A stretch of DNA of 64,000 nucleotides, taken from contig CANJUR010000007.1 of assembly GCA_947477565.1 (NCBI GenBank), forward strand, positions 98,943 through 162,942. Direction: 5' to 3'. Both the position numbers and the translations under genes were made by a program. The stretch is from Deltaproteobacteria bacterium. Its GTDB lineage: Bacteria > Myxococcota_A > Polyangia > Polyangiales > Ga0077539. Every line of letters begins with the position of its first letter. The first letter of the stretch is position 1. Shown here in pieces: positions 56,192-64,000 of the stretch. The notes beneath the pieces are model-generated. The model was not told the DNA's origin and made no database searches. It was given only the letters and a program-made list of their open reading frames with translations.

Positions 56192-57016
56192 ATGAAGCGC
56201 ATCGCTCTGGGTTCGTTGTCCACGATGGTCCTTCTCTGCGCGTCGCGGATGGCGGGCGCACAGACGACGGACGGGATTCCGAGCACGCGGGTTCCGCTCA
56301 ATGATCCGACGGGTGGGGCGTATACGGCGCCGACGACGCTGTTTGTTCCGGCCGCGGCGCTGCCGACGCTCAACATGCGGGTCACCGTCGGGGCCGACGT
56401 GCAGCCGTCGGGATCGTTCGATGCCGTTCGCCCGCTGGTGAACGCCGAACTTGGCCTCGGCCGCGGGTTCACCATTGCGGTGGGCTCCCACTGGTTTGGC
56501 GGCGATCAGCCCAACACCCTCAACGGCCTCACTCCCTACGCGCAGGTGCGCTACCAGCTTTTCGGACGCAGCGACGGCATGGGCTGGCAGGGGGGCGTCT
56601 CCCTCACCGGCAAGCGCGTGGGCTGGCACAACGGCGACGCCGAGATGGAGGCTTCCTTCTCGGTGCAGTACCGGGCGCGGCGCTGGGAGGTCGGCGCGCA
56701 GGGCACCTTCGGGCAGTCTCTGGTGGACGGCGAAGAGCACGACCTCGAGGCGCGGGCCTTCGCGGCGTGGCGGGTGATTCCCGCGTTTGCGCTGGGCGTG
56801 GTGGCGCAGGTGCGGGTGGACGTGGGCAACGAGTCGCCCGCCTTCGAGGCGATGCTGCGGGCGCGGGGCCTGGCCGAGGTCGATATGATCGGGGGCGCGA
56901 TGGCTAGCTACACGTTTGAGCGATGGCAGGTGGGTGCGCTCGCGGGATTGAGCACCATCGGACTCAACGAAAACGTGGGCTTCCTCGGACAGGGATTCGG
57001 GAGCGTGCGGTTCTGA
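56192..57016 (+). CDS. Putative outer-membrane beta-barrel protein
   Basis: 275 residues from ATG 56192 with a signal peptide (LGSLSTMVLLCASRMAGAQ). Strands of alternating character follow (FTIAVGSHWFGG, YAQVRYQLFGRS, GWQGGVSLTGKRVGW, EASFSVQYRARRWEVGAQG) and the chain ends in VRF. Barrel of perhaps 10-12 strands. No family is recognised; transport or structural role unknown. Divergent from the SRPBCC gene. Confidence 0.65.
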   Translation: MKRIALGSLSTMVLLCASRMAGAQTTDGIPSTRVPLNDPTGGAYTAPTTLFVPAAALPTLNMRVTVGADVQPSGSFDAVRPLVNAELGLGRGFTIAVGSHWFGGDQPNTLNGLTPYAQVRYQLFGRSDGMGWQGGVSLTGKRVGWHNGDAEMEASFSVQYRARRWEVGAQGTFGQSLVDGEEHDLEARAFAAWRVIPAFALGVVAQVRVDVGNESPAFEAMLRARGLAEVDMIGGAMASYTFERWQVGALAGLSTIGLNENVGFLGQGFGSVRF

Positions 57017-57194
57017 GCGTCTGCGGGGGGTCGCGCCCCTTCGGGTGAGGCGCGCGGGCTGCGCGTAAGTGTCCCTGAACCCATCGACAAGCGCGCTCCT
57101 GCCACACGCCCGTGCCCCCTTTCGCACGCCTGTCGCTCCGCTCTCGCCGTCACCGCCCGCCGCCTTCGCCTTTGCACCTCTCCCGCGACGAATC

Positions 57195-57297
57195 GCGGCG
57201 GCCGAAGCAACCGCTCCCGCTCACGGACGCCCATCGACGGCCGCCGCGAACGCCCCGCCGACCCTCGCGCCCCCCTCCACGGCCGCCGCGAACGCCC
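57195..57297. repeat. 42-bp-spaced repeat in gap 57017-57404
   Basis: A 19-bp exact repeat, ACGGCCGCCGCGAACGCCC, occurs at 57237 and 57279, 42 bp apart. A poor third copy (8 of the first 10 bases) lies 42 bp earlier. The 388-bp convergent gap is otherwise C-rich and shows no supported gene; a short open frame at 57069 is compositional noise. Confidence 0.6.
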
Positions 57298-57404
57298 GTG
57301 CGGGCCCGCTTGCCTACCTTTAGGGAGATGTAGGCACCTTCCCGGTTGGAGTGTCGCCCTCGACGTCGCCGCTCCGAAGACCTTTCCCCCCCGCGATCGT
57401 CACT

Positions 57405-59201
57405 TCAGCTCTTCTCGGCGTACATCGCGTCGATGGTCTCGCTCCATCGCTTGTAGACAATCGAGCGCTTGATCTTCAGCGTCGGCGTTAGCTCGCCGTG
57501 CTCGATGTCCAATGGGCGCGGCAGCACGGTGAAGCGCTTGATGGTCTCCACCCGCGCGAGCCGCGAGTTGACGTCGTCCACCGCGCGCTGCAACTCCGCC
57601 CGTACGGCTGCGTCGTCGTGCGCCGTCGCCGCCAGCGCGGCCGCGTCGCCCCCGTTGGCCTTCGCCCAGCGCGCCAGGCCTTCCGGTCGCAGCACCAGCA
57701 GTGCCGTCAGGTACGGCCGCCGATCGCCAATGACGACTACCTCTCCGATGAGGTCATGTCGCTTGAGGTCTTCTTCGATGTTCTTTGGGGTGATGTTTTT
57801 GCCGCCAGAGGTGATCAGAATCTCCTTCTTGCGGCCGGTGATCACCACGAACCCGTCGGCGTCGAGCCGGCCGAGGTCGCCGGACAGGAGCCACCCGTCT
57901 TGCAGCGCCGCCGCGGTCGCCTCCGGGTCCTTGAAATACCCCATGAACACGTTGGGACCCTTCACCAGAATCTCCCCGTCCTCGGCGATCTTCACGGTCA
58001 CGCCCGCGATGGGTTTGCCGACGGTTCCGAGTCGGGTTTCGCCCGGGAGGTTGAAGGACGTCGGCCCGGTGTCTTCGCTCTGCCCGTAGACCTCGCGCAC
58101 CGGCAGGTCGAGGGAGGTGAAGAACTCCAGTACATCGCGCCCCACCGGGGCCGCTCCGCTCACGCACATCTTCGCCCGCGCGAGCCCCACTGCCTGCTTG
58201 AACTTCGAATAGAAAAACTTGTCCGCGAGCCGATACTGCACATCGAGCCACACCGGAACGGCCTCGCCCCGGTCGCGCCGCGAGTGCACATCCAACGCGA
58301 CGCCCCGCGCCCATCGCACGATGGCCGCCTTCGCGCCGGTGGTGTCCTTCAGCTTCGAATTCGCCACCGCGTAGAACTTCTCCCAGATGCGCGGCACTCC
58401 GAAGAAGATGTCCGGCTGCGCCTCCCGGAGATTGTCGGGAACTCGCTCGAGGCTCTCGGCAAAGTAGATGGTGAGCCCGAGAGTGACCGCGCCGTGAATC
58501 GAGAACATCTGCTCGGCGATGTGCGAAAGCGGCAGATACGAGAGCATCACTTGCCCCGCCTGGCCGTTGACCAGCACCCCGGCCGCGCGGGCCGTCCAGG
58601 CGATGTTCTCATGGGACAACATCACCCCTTTGGGTGGGCCGGTGGTGCCCGACGTGTAGATGAGCGTCGATAGCCCGGCGGGCTCGATGGCCGCGACCCG
58701 CCGATCGACCTCCGCGCCGTCCGTCGCCTCCCCGGACGACACAAACGCTTGCCAGGTCATCACCATCGGATCGTCGATGGGCGCGGCTCCCTTCATCAGC
58801 ACCACGCGCTGCAGGGAGGGCAGCCGATCGCGCACGGCGCGGACCTTCTCCCACTGCCCCGCGTCTTCGACGAGCACCACCAGGGCCTCGGCGTGCGCGA
58901 GAATGTAGAGCACCTCGTCGGCCGAGCACGTGGTGTAGATGCCCGCCGGGGCGCCGCCGGTGAGCAGCGTCGCGGTGGCCATCGCCACCCACTCCGGGCG
59001 ATTGAAACCGAGGATGCCCACGGTCTTCCCGGGGCCGACGCCCTCCGCGATGAGCGCACGCGCAACGAGGCGGGTCTCGCTCACATGGTCGCGCCAGCGG
59101 GTCGCGCGCCAGGCGCCATCGACCTTGACGAAGTACGCCGGCGCCTCGGGACGCTGCGTGCCCTGGGCAAGAAACCTTGCCGGAATGGAATCATAGGCCA
59201 T
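57405..59201 (-). CDS. Long-chain fatty acid-CoA ligase (FadD15-like)
   Basis: 598 residues of the AMP-binding superfamily. The P-loop motif is LIYTSGTTGPPKGVMLSHEN, followed by the YGQSEDTGP substrate-gate region, VKGPNVFMGYFKDPEATA, the SGDLGRLDADGFVVITGRKKEILITSGGKNI hinge and catalytic Lys region, and IKRSIVYKRW at the end. It activates long fatty acids to CoA thioesters for degradation or lipid synthesis. ATG 59201 fits the family start. It is divergent from the ABC operon. Confidence 0.95.
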   Translation of the reverse strand: MAYDSIPARFLAQGTQRPEAPAYFVKVDGAWRATRWRDHVSETRLVARALIAEGVGPGKTVGILGFNRPEWVAMATATLLTGGAPAGIYTTCSADEVLYILAHAEALVVLVEDAGQWEKVRAVRDRLPSLQRVVLMKGAAPIDDPMVMTWQAFVSSGEATDGAEVDRRVAAIEPAGLSTLIYTSGTTGPPKGVMLSHENIAWTARAAGVLVNGQAGQVMLSYLPLSHIAEQMFSIHGAVTLGLTIYFAESLERVPDNLREAQPDIFFGVPRIWEKFYAVANSKLKDTTGAKAAIVRWARGVALDVHSRRDRGEAVPVWLDVQYRLADKFFYSKFKQAVGLARAKMCVSGAAPVGRDVLEFFTSLDLPVREVYGQSEDTGPTSFNLPGETRLGTVGKPIAGVTVKIAEDGEILVKGPNVFMGYFKDPEATAAALQDGWLLSGDLGRLDADGFVVITGRKKEILITSGGKNITPKNIEEDLKRHDLIGEVVVIGDRRPYLTALLVLRPEGLARWAKANGGDAAALAATAHDDAAVRAELQRAVDDVNSRLARVETIKRFTVLPRPLDIEHGELTPTLKIKRSIVYKRWSETIDAMYAEKS

Positions 59202-59342
59202 GACTTGAAAACCCCTGTGCGAAGAGACTGAGCAGAGCCGTGACGGTCGGAGAGGAGGCCGGGAGTGTCAAGAACTTTGGGCCCCGCGGGAGGAGACAGT
59301 CTGGCATTGACGAAGCGCGGGTGAAACGATGCAATCCGCGCG

Positions 59343-60089
59343 GTGTTGAGTGGCTCTTCAGACGCGGTGGTGGAAGCGCGCGGACTGAGCAAGCGCTTCG
59401 GCGACCACGTCGCCCTCGAGGGGCTCGATCTCGCACTGCCGCGCGGGGAGATCTTCGGTCTGCTCGGGCCCAACGGGGCGGGCAAGAGCACCACGCTCAA
59501 CCTGTTTATGGGGTTTCTGCAGCCGAGCGCGGGCACCGCTCGAATCGCGGGTCTCGACTGCGCCCGCGACGCCCGCGCGGTGATGGGCCTCGTCGGCCAC
59601 CTCCCCGAAGAGCCCGCCCTCTTCGAAAACCTCACCGGCCGCGAACTCGTCTCCTTCGTCCTCTCCATGCGCGGCGACGATCGACCCGCGCGCTGGTCCG
59701 AGGTTGCCGCCTGCGCCGAGCGCCTGAGCTTCACCCGCGAACTTGATCAACTCATCGCGGGCTACTCCATGGGCATGCGCAAGAAGCTCGCGCTCGTCAC
59801 CGCGCTCGCCCACGACCCCGCGGTGCTCTTGTTGGACGAACCCACCAATGGGCTTGATCCTGTGGTGGCGCGGGAGGTTCGGGCGATGCTGGAAGAGCGC
59901 GCCGCGCGGGGCGTGACGGTGGTGCTCTCGACGCACCTCCTCGACGTGGCGCAGCGGGTCTGTCACCGCCTCGGGGTGCTCGTGCAGGGCCGCCTGCGGG
60001 CCATCGGCGATGCGGGGGAGGTGTGTGTTCAAGCGGGCGGCGTCGCGACGTTGGAAGAGGCCTTTCTGGCGCTAACGGCTGCGGGATGA
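59343..60089 (+). CDS. ABC transporter ATPase
   Basis: 248 residues. Walker A is GPNGAGKST, the Q-loop region is LVGHLPEEPALF, the signature is YSMGMRKKLALV (GxGMR variant of LSGGQ), Walker B is LLLDEPTNGLDP and the switch His is in LSTHL. It powers the permease/CPBP protein encoded next, with ATGA overlap. Start GTG 59343 or TTG 59346. Similar pairs export peptides, bacteriocins or sodium; the substrate is unknown. Confidence 0.93.
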   Translation: MLSGSSDAVVEARGLSKRFGDHVALEGLDLALPRGEIFGLLGPNGAGKSTTLNLFMGFLQPSAGTARIAGLDCARDARAVMGLVGHLPEEPALFENLTGRELVSFVLSMRGDDRPARWSEVAACAERLSFTRELDQLIAGYSMGMRKKLALVTALAHDPAVLLLDEPTNGLDPVVAREVRAMLEERAARGVTVVLSTHLLDVAQRVCHRLGVLVQGRLRAIGDAGEVCVQAGGVATLEEAFLALTAAG

Positions 60090-62284
60090 GCGCACCGACG
60101 GTCGTCGCGCAGGGCCGGGCGCTGCTGCGGATGTCCGTCCAGGGGGCGCTCAACTCCCTGCACCGCCGACAGGGCGCTGGGGCGATGGTGGTATTTCCGC
60201 TGCTTCTCGCGGTGTTGCTCATCGAGCTTGCGCGCTTCGGCGGAAAGGGCGCCGACGGCGTGCGGCGCTTCCTCGCGGCTGCGCCCGGCGACCAGGGGAC
60301 CCACTTCGTCGCGTGGTGGCTGACCATCATGGCCGTCGCGGTGGTGGCGTTGAAGTACGCGCGGGCCATCCCCGGGAGAGGGGCGCGGCCGTTGTTCGAT
60401 ACGCTTCTCTTCCGGGCGCTGCCGGTCTCGCCGGTGACGCGCACGCTCTTCGAACTCCTGCTGGGAAGCACGCACTCCGCGGGCTTCGTCGCGCTTGCCT
60501 TCGCGCCTGCGCTCTACGGCCTGGTCACGCAGCGCTTTGCGGGCCTCCCGGCGGTGGCGCTGACTGCCGTGATGGCGTTGGTATTCAATGAAGTCGCCAC
60601 GCTGGTCGCCCACGCATTGCACGCGCTTCTCTCTCGATATCTGGGCGGTCGTTCATTGGACATCGTGCGCGTCGTGACGGCCTGCGTGGGCTTCCTCCTG
60701 GTGGGATCGTTCTCGACACTTGGCCCCATCGGAGTGGGCATTGCGCGTCGGCTGCGCGTCGGCCGCCCCGCCCCTGGCTGGAGTGAGGCCTTGCCTCTGC
60801 GCGGTCTGGTGCGCTGGGTTCGCTTCGATGACCTGAGCGGGTTGGTCGCCGTCCTCGGCTGGACGGCCGCGCTGGTCACATTCTCCGTGGCTGCGCTCGC
60901 GTGGCGGGTGCGCTCGCCGACGGACCTATCCCTCGACGGCCCATCGGCCCCGACCGGCGCTGGGCGCTGGGAGGCGGGGCTCTCCGCCGCGCGAATCGAA
61001 TGGCGGATGCTCTCTCGCCAGGCGCCGTACCTGGTGCTCGCGACGCCCGCTTTTCTGGTGTTTTTCTTTGCGGTGGTTCGGGGCGCGCGCCCGGCGACGG
61101 GCATCGACCTCCCGTTCGTCACGCTGATGGGGTTGATCGGCTGGGCGATCATCGTGCAGGGCACGGCGCTCACCGGGGCGGCGTCGCGGCGGTGGCGTCG
61201 CGTGTTGTGGATCTTGCCGACGGTGGGTCGTGATCACCGCGACGCCATCCGTGCGCTGGCGCGCGTGCACTTCGCGATGACCGCGGGATTGTCTCTCGGA
61301 GCGGCGCTGCCGTGGTGGTTTCTGCAGCGACCGATTTGGTGGTGGTTTCCTCGGCAATTCATGGGCATGGCGCTGGTGATCGCGGTGGGGCAATGGGCGC
61401 AATCGGCGGCCCTTTTCCTGCTCATCGACCCGTCGCCGGATCGGTTGACGGGCCTCTCCGTGGGCGGCGTTTTCGGGGTGCTGGTGACAGCGATTCCCAC
61501 GGTGGCGCTGCTGGTGCTTCTGTCCGCGATGTCGCTTCCCGCGTGGCTTTCGCTCGTGGCCTTGCTCGCGCTCCTGGCGTGGTCGATGGAGTCCGCTGCG
61601 GTGGCGCGGCTGCGCTGGATTCGCGAGCCCGCTGGAGACCCCGAGGCGGCTCGCCGGGTGTGGCCGGCGCTGCGCTCGTTTGGCGTGGCGGGGCTCGCGC
61701 AGGTGGTCGTGGCGGAGAGCGGCGATGCCCTCGGAGCATCATCGACGACCACGCTGGTGCTCTCGCTGCTGGTCTTCGCGGGGGTGCTGCTGCCGCTCGC
61801 CGCTCGCGGGGCTCAGGGGCACGCGACGGTGCCGCGGTGGTCGCTGCGGCGCGGCATCGGGACGGGCGTTCTGGTCGGGGCGGCAAACTTCGCGCTGGTG
61901 CTCGGCGTGGCGAAGTGGGTGGGCCTCGGGGGTTCGGGGGCTTCGCCGTTGGCGGCGGCGTTTACGCACACCCGGGGTTGGGTGCTGGGGGCCATCGTGG
62001 TGGCCTCGACGACGGTGATTCCCCTGGCGGAAGAGCTTTTCTTCCGTGGCTGGTTGCTTCCTGCGGCGCGGCGCGAGGTGGGCGATGCGCGGGTGGCGGT
62101 GGTTCTCTCGGCGGCGGTGTTTGCGATGGTGCACGCGGGCGGGCAGTGGGCGCCGGCGCTCTGGGCCGGGCTGCTTGCGGGGGTGTTGATGCAACGGAGC
62201 GGACGCCTCGCGACCTCTCTTGCGATGCACGTCACCAACAACACCCTTGTGGTGCTGGCGGTGCTTTGGGGGCGATTGACTTGA
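60086..62284 (+). CDS. ABC permease fused to CPBP intramembrane protease
   Basis: 732 residues, starting at ATG 60086 inside the ATPase stop. The first ~560 residues have 10-12 helices of an ABC-2/exporter-type permease. Residues ~560-730 are a CPBP (CaaX protease/Rce1-like) domain: EELFFRGWLLPA (Glu-Glu-x3-Arg), FAMVHAG (Phe-x3-His) and HVTNN. All three catalytic motifs are intact. A single polypeptide linking export and intramembrane proteolysis suggests that the substrate is cut as it leaves, or that the protease confers immunity to it. Both are inferences. Confidence 0.87.
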   Translation: MSAPTVVAQGRALLRMSVQGALNSLHRRQGAGAMVVFPLLLAVLLIELARFGGKGADGVRRFLAAAPGDQGTHFVAWWLTIMAVAVVALKYARAIPGRGARPLFDTLLFRALPVSPVTRTLFELLLGSTHSAGFVALAFAPALYGLVTQRFAGLPAVALTAVMALVFNEVATLVAHALHALLSRYLGGRSLDIVRVVTACVGFLLVGSFSTLGPIGVGIARRLRVGRPAPGWSEALPLRGLVRWVRFDDLSGLVAVLGWTAALVTFSVAALAWRVRSPTDLSLDGPSAPTGAGRWEAGLSAARIEWRMLSRQAPYLVLATPAFLVFFFAVVRGARPATGIDLPFVTLMGLIGWAIIVQGTALTGAASRRWRRVLWILPTVGRDHRDAIRALARVHFAMTAGLSLGAALPWWFLQRPIWWWFPRQFMGMALVIAVGQWAQSAALFLLIDPSPDRLTGLSVGGVFGVLVTAIPTVALLVLLSAMSLPAWLSLVALLALLAWSMESAAVARLRWIREPAGDPEAARRVWPALRSFGVAGLAQVVVAESGDALGASSTTTLVLSLLVFAGVLLPLAARGAQGHATVPRWSLRRGIGTGVLVGAANFALVLGVAKWVGLGGSGASPLAAAFTHTRGWVLGAIVVASTTVIPLAEELFFRGWLLPAARREVGDARVAVVLSAAVFAMVHAGGQWAPALWAGLLAGVLMQRSGRLATSLAMHVTNNTLVVLAVLWGRLT

Positions 62285-62295
62285 TAGGAGGGAAA

Positions 62296-62316
62296 GACCC
62301 GCCATCGCGGCGGGTC
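62296..62316. terminator. Hairpin between ABC operon and carbonic anhydrase gene
   Basis: GACCCGCC-ATCGC-GGCGGGTC is a perfect 8-bp stem with a 5-base loop, 12 bp after the permease stop and 20 bp before the convergent gene's stop. There is no T-run on the plus side; on the minus strand it is followed by TTTCCCTCC. A bidirectional terminator is likely. Confidence 0.65.
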
Positions 62317-62336
62317 CAGGTCGGGAAGCGCTGCGG

Positions 62337-63221
62337 TCAGGGCGCGGTGTAGCGCGAGATGACGCGGCCGTTGAGGGGATGAATCGGCCGGTTGTTATGC
62401 CCGTGAACGATGCCAGCGAGTTGCGTGACCTGCGCTGCGCTGACGAGTGCAGGGGTGCTCAGGACAAACCAGTTGAGCCCCTCGGAGCAGGGCGGGGTCG
62501 TGAGCGATCCCGGGCTGTAGTGATAGAAAGAGCGATTGGTGGGAAAGAGGCTATCGAGCGCAACGCTGGAGGCCGGACGCTGGCGGTAGCAGAGGTCGCC
62601 GGGGTTTTGCGTCAGAATGTTCTGCATGGAGGGGTTTTCCGCCCCGACATTGTACATCACGCCGACGACGAGATATCGCGCCGTGGGAGTCGCGTCCGTC
62701 GCGTGAACGAAGTGAAGCTCCATGGGGAAGCTCGCTCCGTTGATCGTGTGCTCGGAGACCGTGTGCAGATGGAATTGAACCAGGTAGTAGGTCGTCCCGT
62801 TGTGGGTGATTGATGCGTCGCTGCTGCCGAACGCGCTCGTGACATTCACTTGCAGGGTGTGGCCGTTGTTGACCAGCCGAAGCGGCACTGTGGAGTAGTT
62901 GTTAAACGTCAGCGGCATCGTCTCGGTGGTAGTCGTCGCCGTGGTGATGTCGACGGGCGTCTGGGTCATGCCGTTGCACATCGCGTACTTCGGCGACTTC
63001 ATGGCCCACTCGTCCGGGTGCATGTAGTCCCAGTGAGTGCCGCTCGGGGTGTACACGGTGTCGCCCGTCGCGCACGTCACCGCCGGGGCATCCGCCGTCC
63101 CTGCGTCAGGCCCGGGAACCGCTGCATCGTCACCGCAGGCCGTGCCCGCCACGACGGCGACGCACAGCCGCAGAGCAAGAGCGAAACTTCCCAACAATCG
63201 ATCTCGTGAATAGAAACTCAT
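62337..63221 (-). CDS. Alpha-type carbonic anhydrase lipoprotein
   Basis: 294 residues from ATG 63221. The signal peptide ends in a lipobox (VAGTAC). The alpha-carbonic anhydrase fold follows: QTPVDI, LVNNGHTLQVNV, the zinc ligands VQFHLHTVSEHTING and MELHFVH, and PGSLTTPPCSEGLNWFVL near the end. It should interconvert carbon dioxide and bicarbonate outside the inner membrane. The frame is open to 63410, but that part is not protein-like. Confidence 0.93.
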   Translation of the reverse strand: MSFYSRDRLLGSFALALRLCVAVVAGTACGDDAAVPGPDAGTADAPAVTCATGDTVYTPSGTHWDYMHPDEWAMKSPKYAMCNGMTQTPVDITTATTTTETMPLTFNNYSTVPLRLVNNGHTLQVNVTSAFGSSDASITHNGTTYYLVQFHLHTVSEHTINGASFPMELHFVHATDATPTARYLVVGVMYNVGAENPSMQNILTQNPGDLCYRQRPASSVALDSLFPTNRSFYHYSPGSLTTPPCSEGLNWFVLSTPALVSAAQVTQLAGIVHGHNNRPIHPLNGRVISRYTAP

Positions 63222-63481
63222 CAGAGATGCATTACACGATTTTGCCCCCGCGACAAAGGATTGCAGTTCGCAGCTTCGAGCGTTCGAACTCATTAGCAGG
63301 GATGCGGGGAAACCATGATCTACCGTCAGAACCATTGGTTCACCGTCTCTTCGCGAGCCCCCACCCCCAGCCCCGCCCCCACAAGTGGCTCCGTTCGGCA
63401 CAGAAGTCACTCATGCGGCTTGTTTCTCGGGAATCCCTGCGCGCTTTTGTCGCATCGCCTTTTGGCGTAGAGCTCTAGGCC

Positions 63482-64000
63482 ATGTCGACGTTCTTGGACC
63501 CGTTCCATCCTGGCGCCCTGGTCGATACGATCTGGGGCGACGCTGTCCTGCCCGATGCGCGGCTTCTTCCGCGACTGCGCAAAAGCGTGGCGATGCTGGT
63601 CGAGCGCCTCGAGGCGCCTGCCGCGAGCGTTCCGCGAAAGCTCCTGATCGGGGCCCAGCGCTTCTGGAACAATGTTCGCGTGCCGCCCGCCAGCCTTCGC
63701 GATCCGATGATCGAGCATCAGACGGGGTTGCTCGTCGGCGTCCCCTCCCTCTTCGTCGCCCACGACACGATGGAGATCGACCTGACCGGCCGCTACCAGC
63801 CCGACGACGCGGGGCCCCTGCGCTCCTCGCACGCCTGCGGGCACCTGCTGCACTGGGCGCTCGCGATCGATCCGGAGACCCGCCGCCCGCTCGCCGCCGT
63901 GGCCTCCGAGGTGTGGACGCGGCCCATGACAACCCGCAAGGGCGACTCGGCCTCCCGGCCACCTGAAGAGCGCGAGAGCATCAAGTGGAAGCGCGAGATC
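63482..64000 (+). mobile_element. Tn5-like (IS4-family) transposase, 3' end outside window
   Basis: The frame from ATG 63482 is open to the right edge (173 codons). GDAVLPDARLLPRLRKSVAMLV matches the N-terminal part of Tn5-type transposases, and FVAHDTMEIDLTGRY holds the first catalytic Asp (DDE set). SHACGHLLHWALAIDPETRRPLA and SEVWTRP follow as in this family. The second Asp and Glu are off the edge. No terminal inverted repeat could be identified in the 260-bp stretch before it. A mobile-element insertion starts here. Confidence 0.75.

Noticed and set aside
57069..57323. 84-codon plus-strand frame in the 57-kb gap
   Set aside because: Ala/Pro-rich composition comes from the C-rich repeats; no ribosome site or conserved pattern.
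48521..62284. Natural-product gene cluster around the glycosyltransferases, acyltransferase, CoA ligase and ABC exporter
   Set aside because: No core synthase (PKS, NRPS, terpene or RiPP) is present and the genes are in separate, oppositely oriented units.

Overview
The window is high-GC DNA that reads like a chromosome segment of a myxobacterium (Myxococcota, Polyangiales/Sandaracinaceae-like). This is inferred from gene content: many outer lipoproteins with Asp/Pro/Val-rich leaders, a MopE-like Cys-rich lipoprotein, a fibrinogen-like lipoprotein, a membrane Ser/Thr kinase with an N-terminal zinc knuckle, an FHA-GGDEF protein, frequent GTG and TTG starts, and many short operons with 4-bp stop/start overlaps. 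Most genes are ordinary chromosomal ones. The accessory signals are a recombinase scar beside ssrA, a decayed histidine kinase and a Tn5-type (IS4-family) transposase running off the right edge.

Layout. 1-4 kb: dynamin-like GTPase (cut by the edge), then rpoN, hpf and ptsN, the usual sigma-54/PTS-Ntr neighbourhood. 4-9.9 kb: envelope proteins, a VWA lipoprotein, a GT-C membrane protein and a diguanylate cyclase. 10-17.2 kb: a transpeptidase, a SPOR protein, a small lipoprotein, gyrA, an outer-membrane protein and a putative metalloprotein. 17.2-20.5 kb: an unusual Hsp70 with a ~410-residue disordered insert and no lid, overlapping a J-protein. 20.6-30.6 kb: pspA, an MBL hydrolase, a GMC oxidoreductase, an MFS exporter, a fluoride-type CLC antiporter and sdhCAB. 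31-34.2 kb: an unknown protein, an enoyl-CoA hydratase-like protein and a fibrinogen-like lipoprotein with 13 pentapeptide repeats.

34.3-35.8 kb: the tail of a tyrosine recombinase, the tmRNA gene ssrA, and sspB, the adaptor that delivers tmRNA-tagged proteins to ClpXP. I read the tmRNA tag as ANDNDVPLAFAA, and SspB ends in the ClpX-docking sequence LRVVK. 35.8-45.3 kb: a four-gene minus-strand run with a sugar epimerase, a MopE-like lipoprotein, malQ, pgeF and the Ser/Thr kinase. 46.4-48.2 kb: an EF-hand lipoprotein divergent from an ECF sigma/membrane/Spy-like operon. 48.5-52 kb: a three-gene glycosyltransferase operon divergent from mtnP. 52-57 kb: histidine-kinase pseudogene, acyltransferase, a PNGase F-like lipoprotein and a double-SRPBCC protein. 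57.4-64 kb: long-chain acyl-CoA ligase, an ABC ATPase with a permease fused to a CPBP protease, an alpha-carbonic anhydrase and the transposase.

Unexplained structure sits mainly in gaps between convergent genes. Three such gaps carry unrelated short repeats all spaced 41-42 bp apart, about four DNA helical turns, and two others carry the same 22-bp inverted repeat. The best candidates for follow-up are the Hsp70/J pair, the ssrA-sspB-recombinase locus and these phased repeats. All functional calls come from reading motifs by eye; no database search was run.
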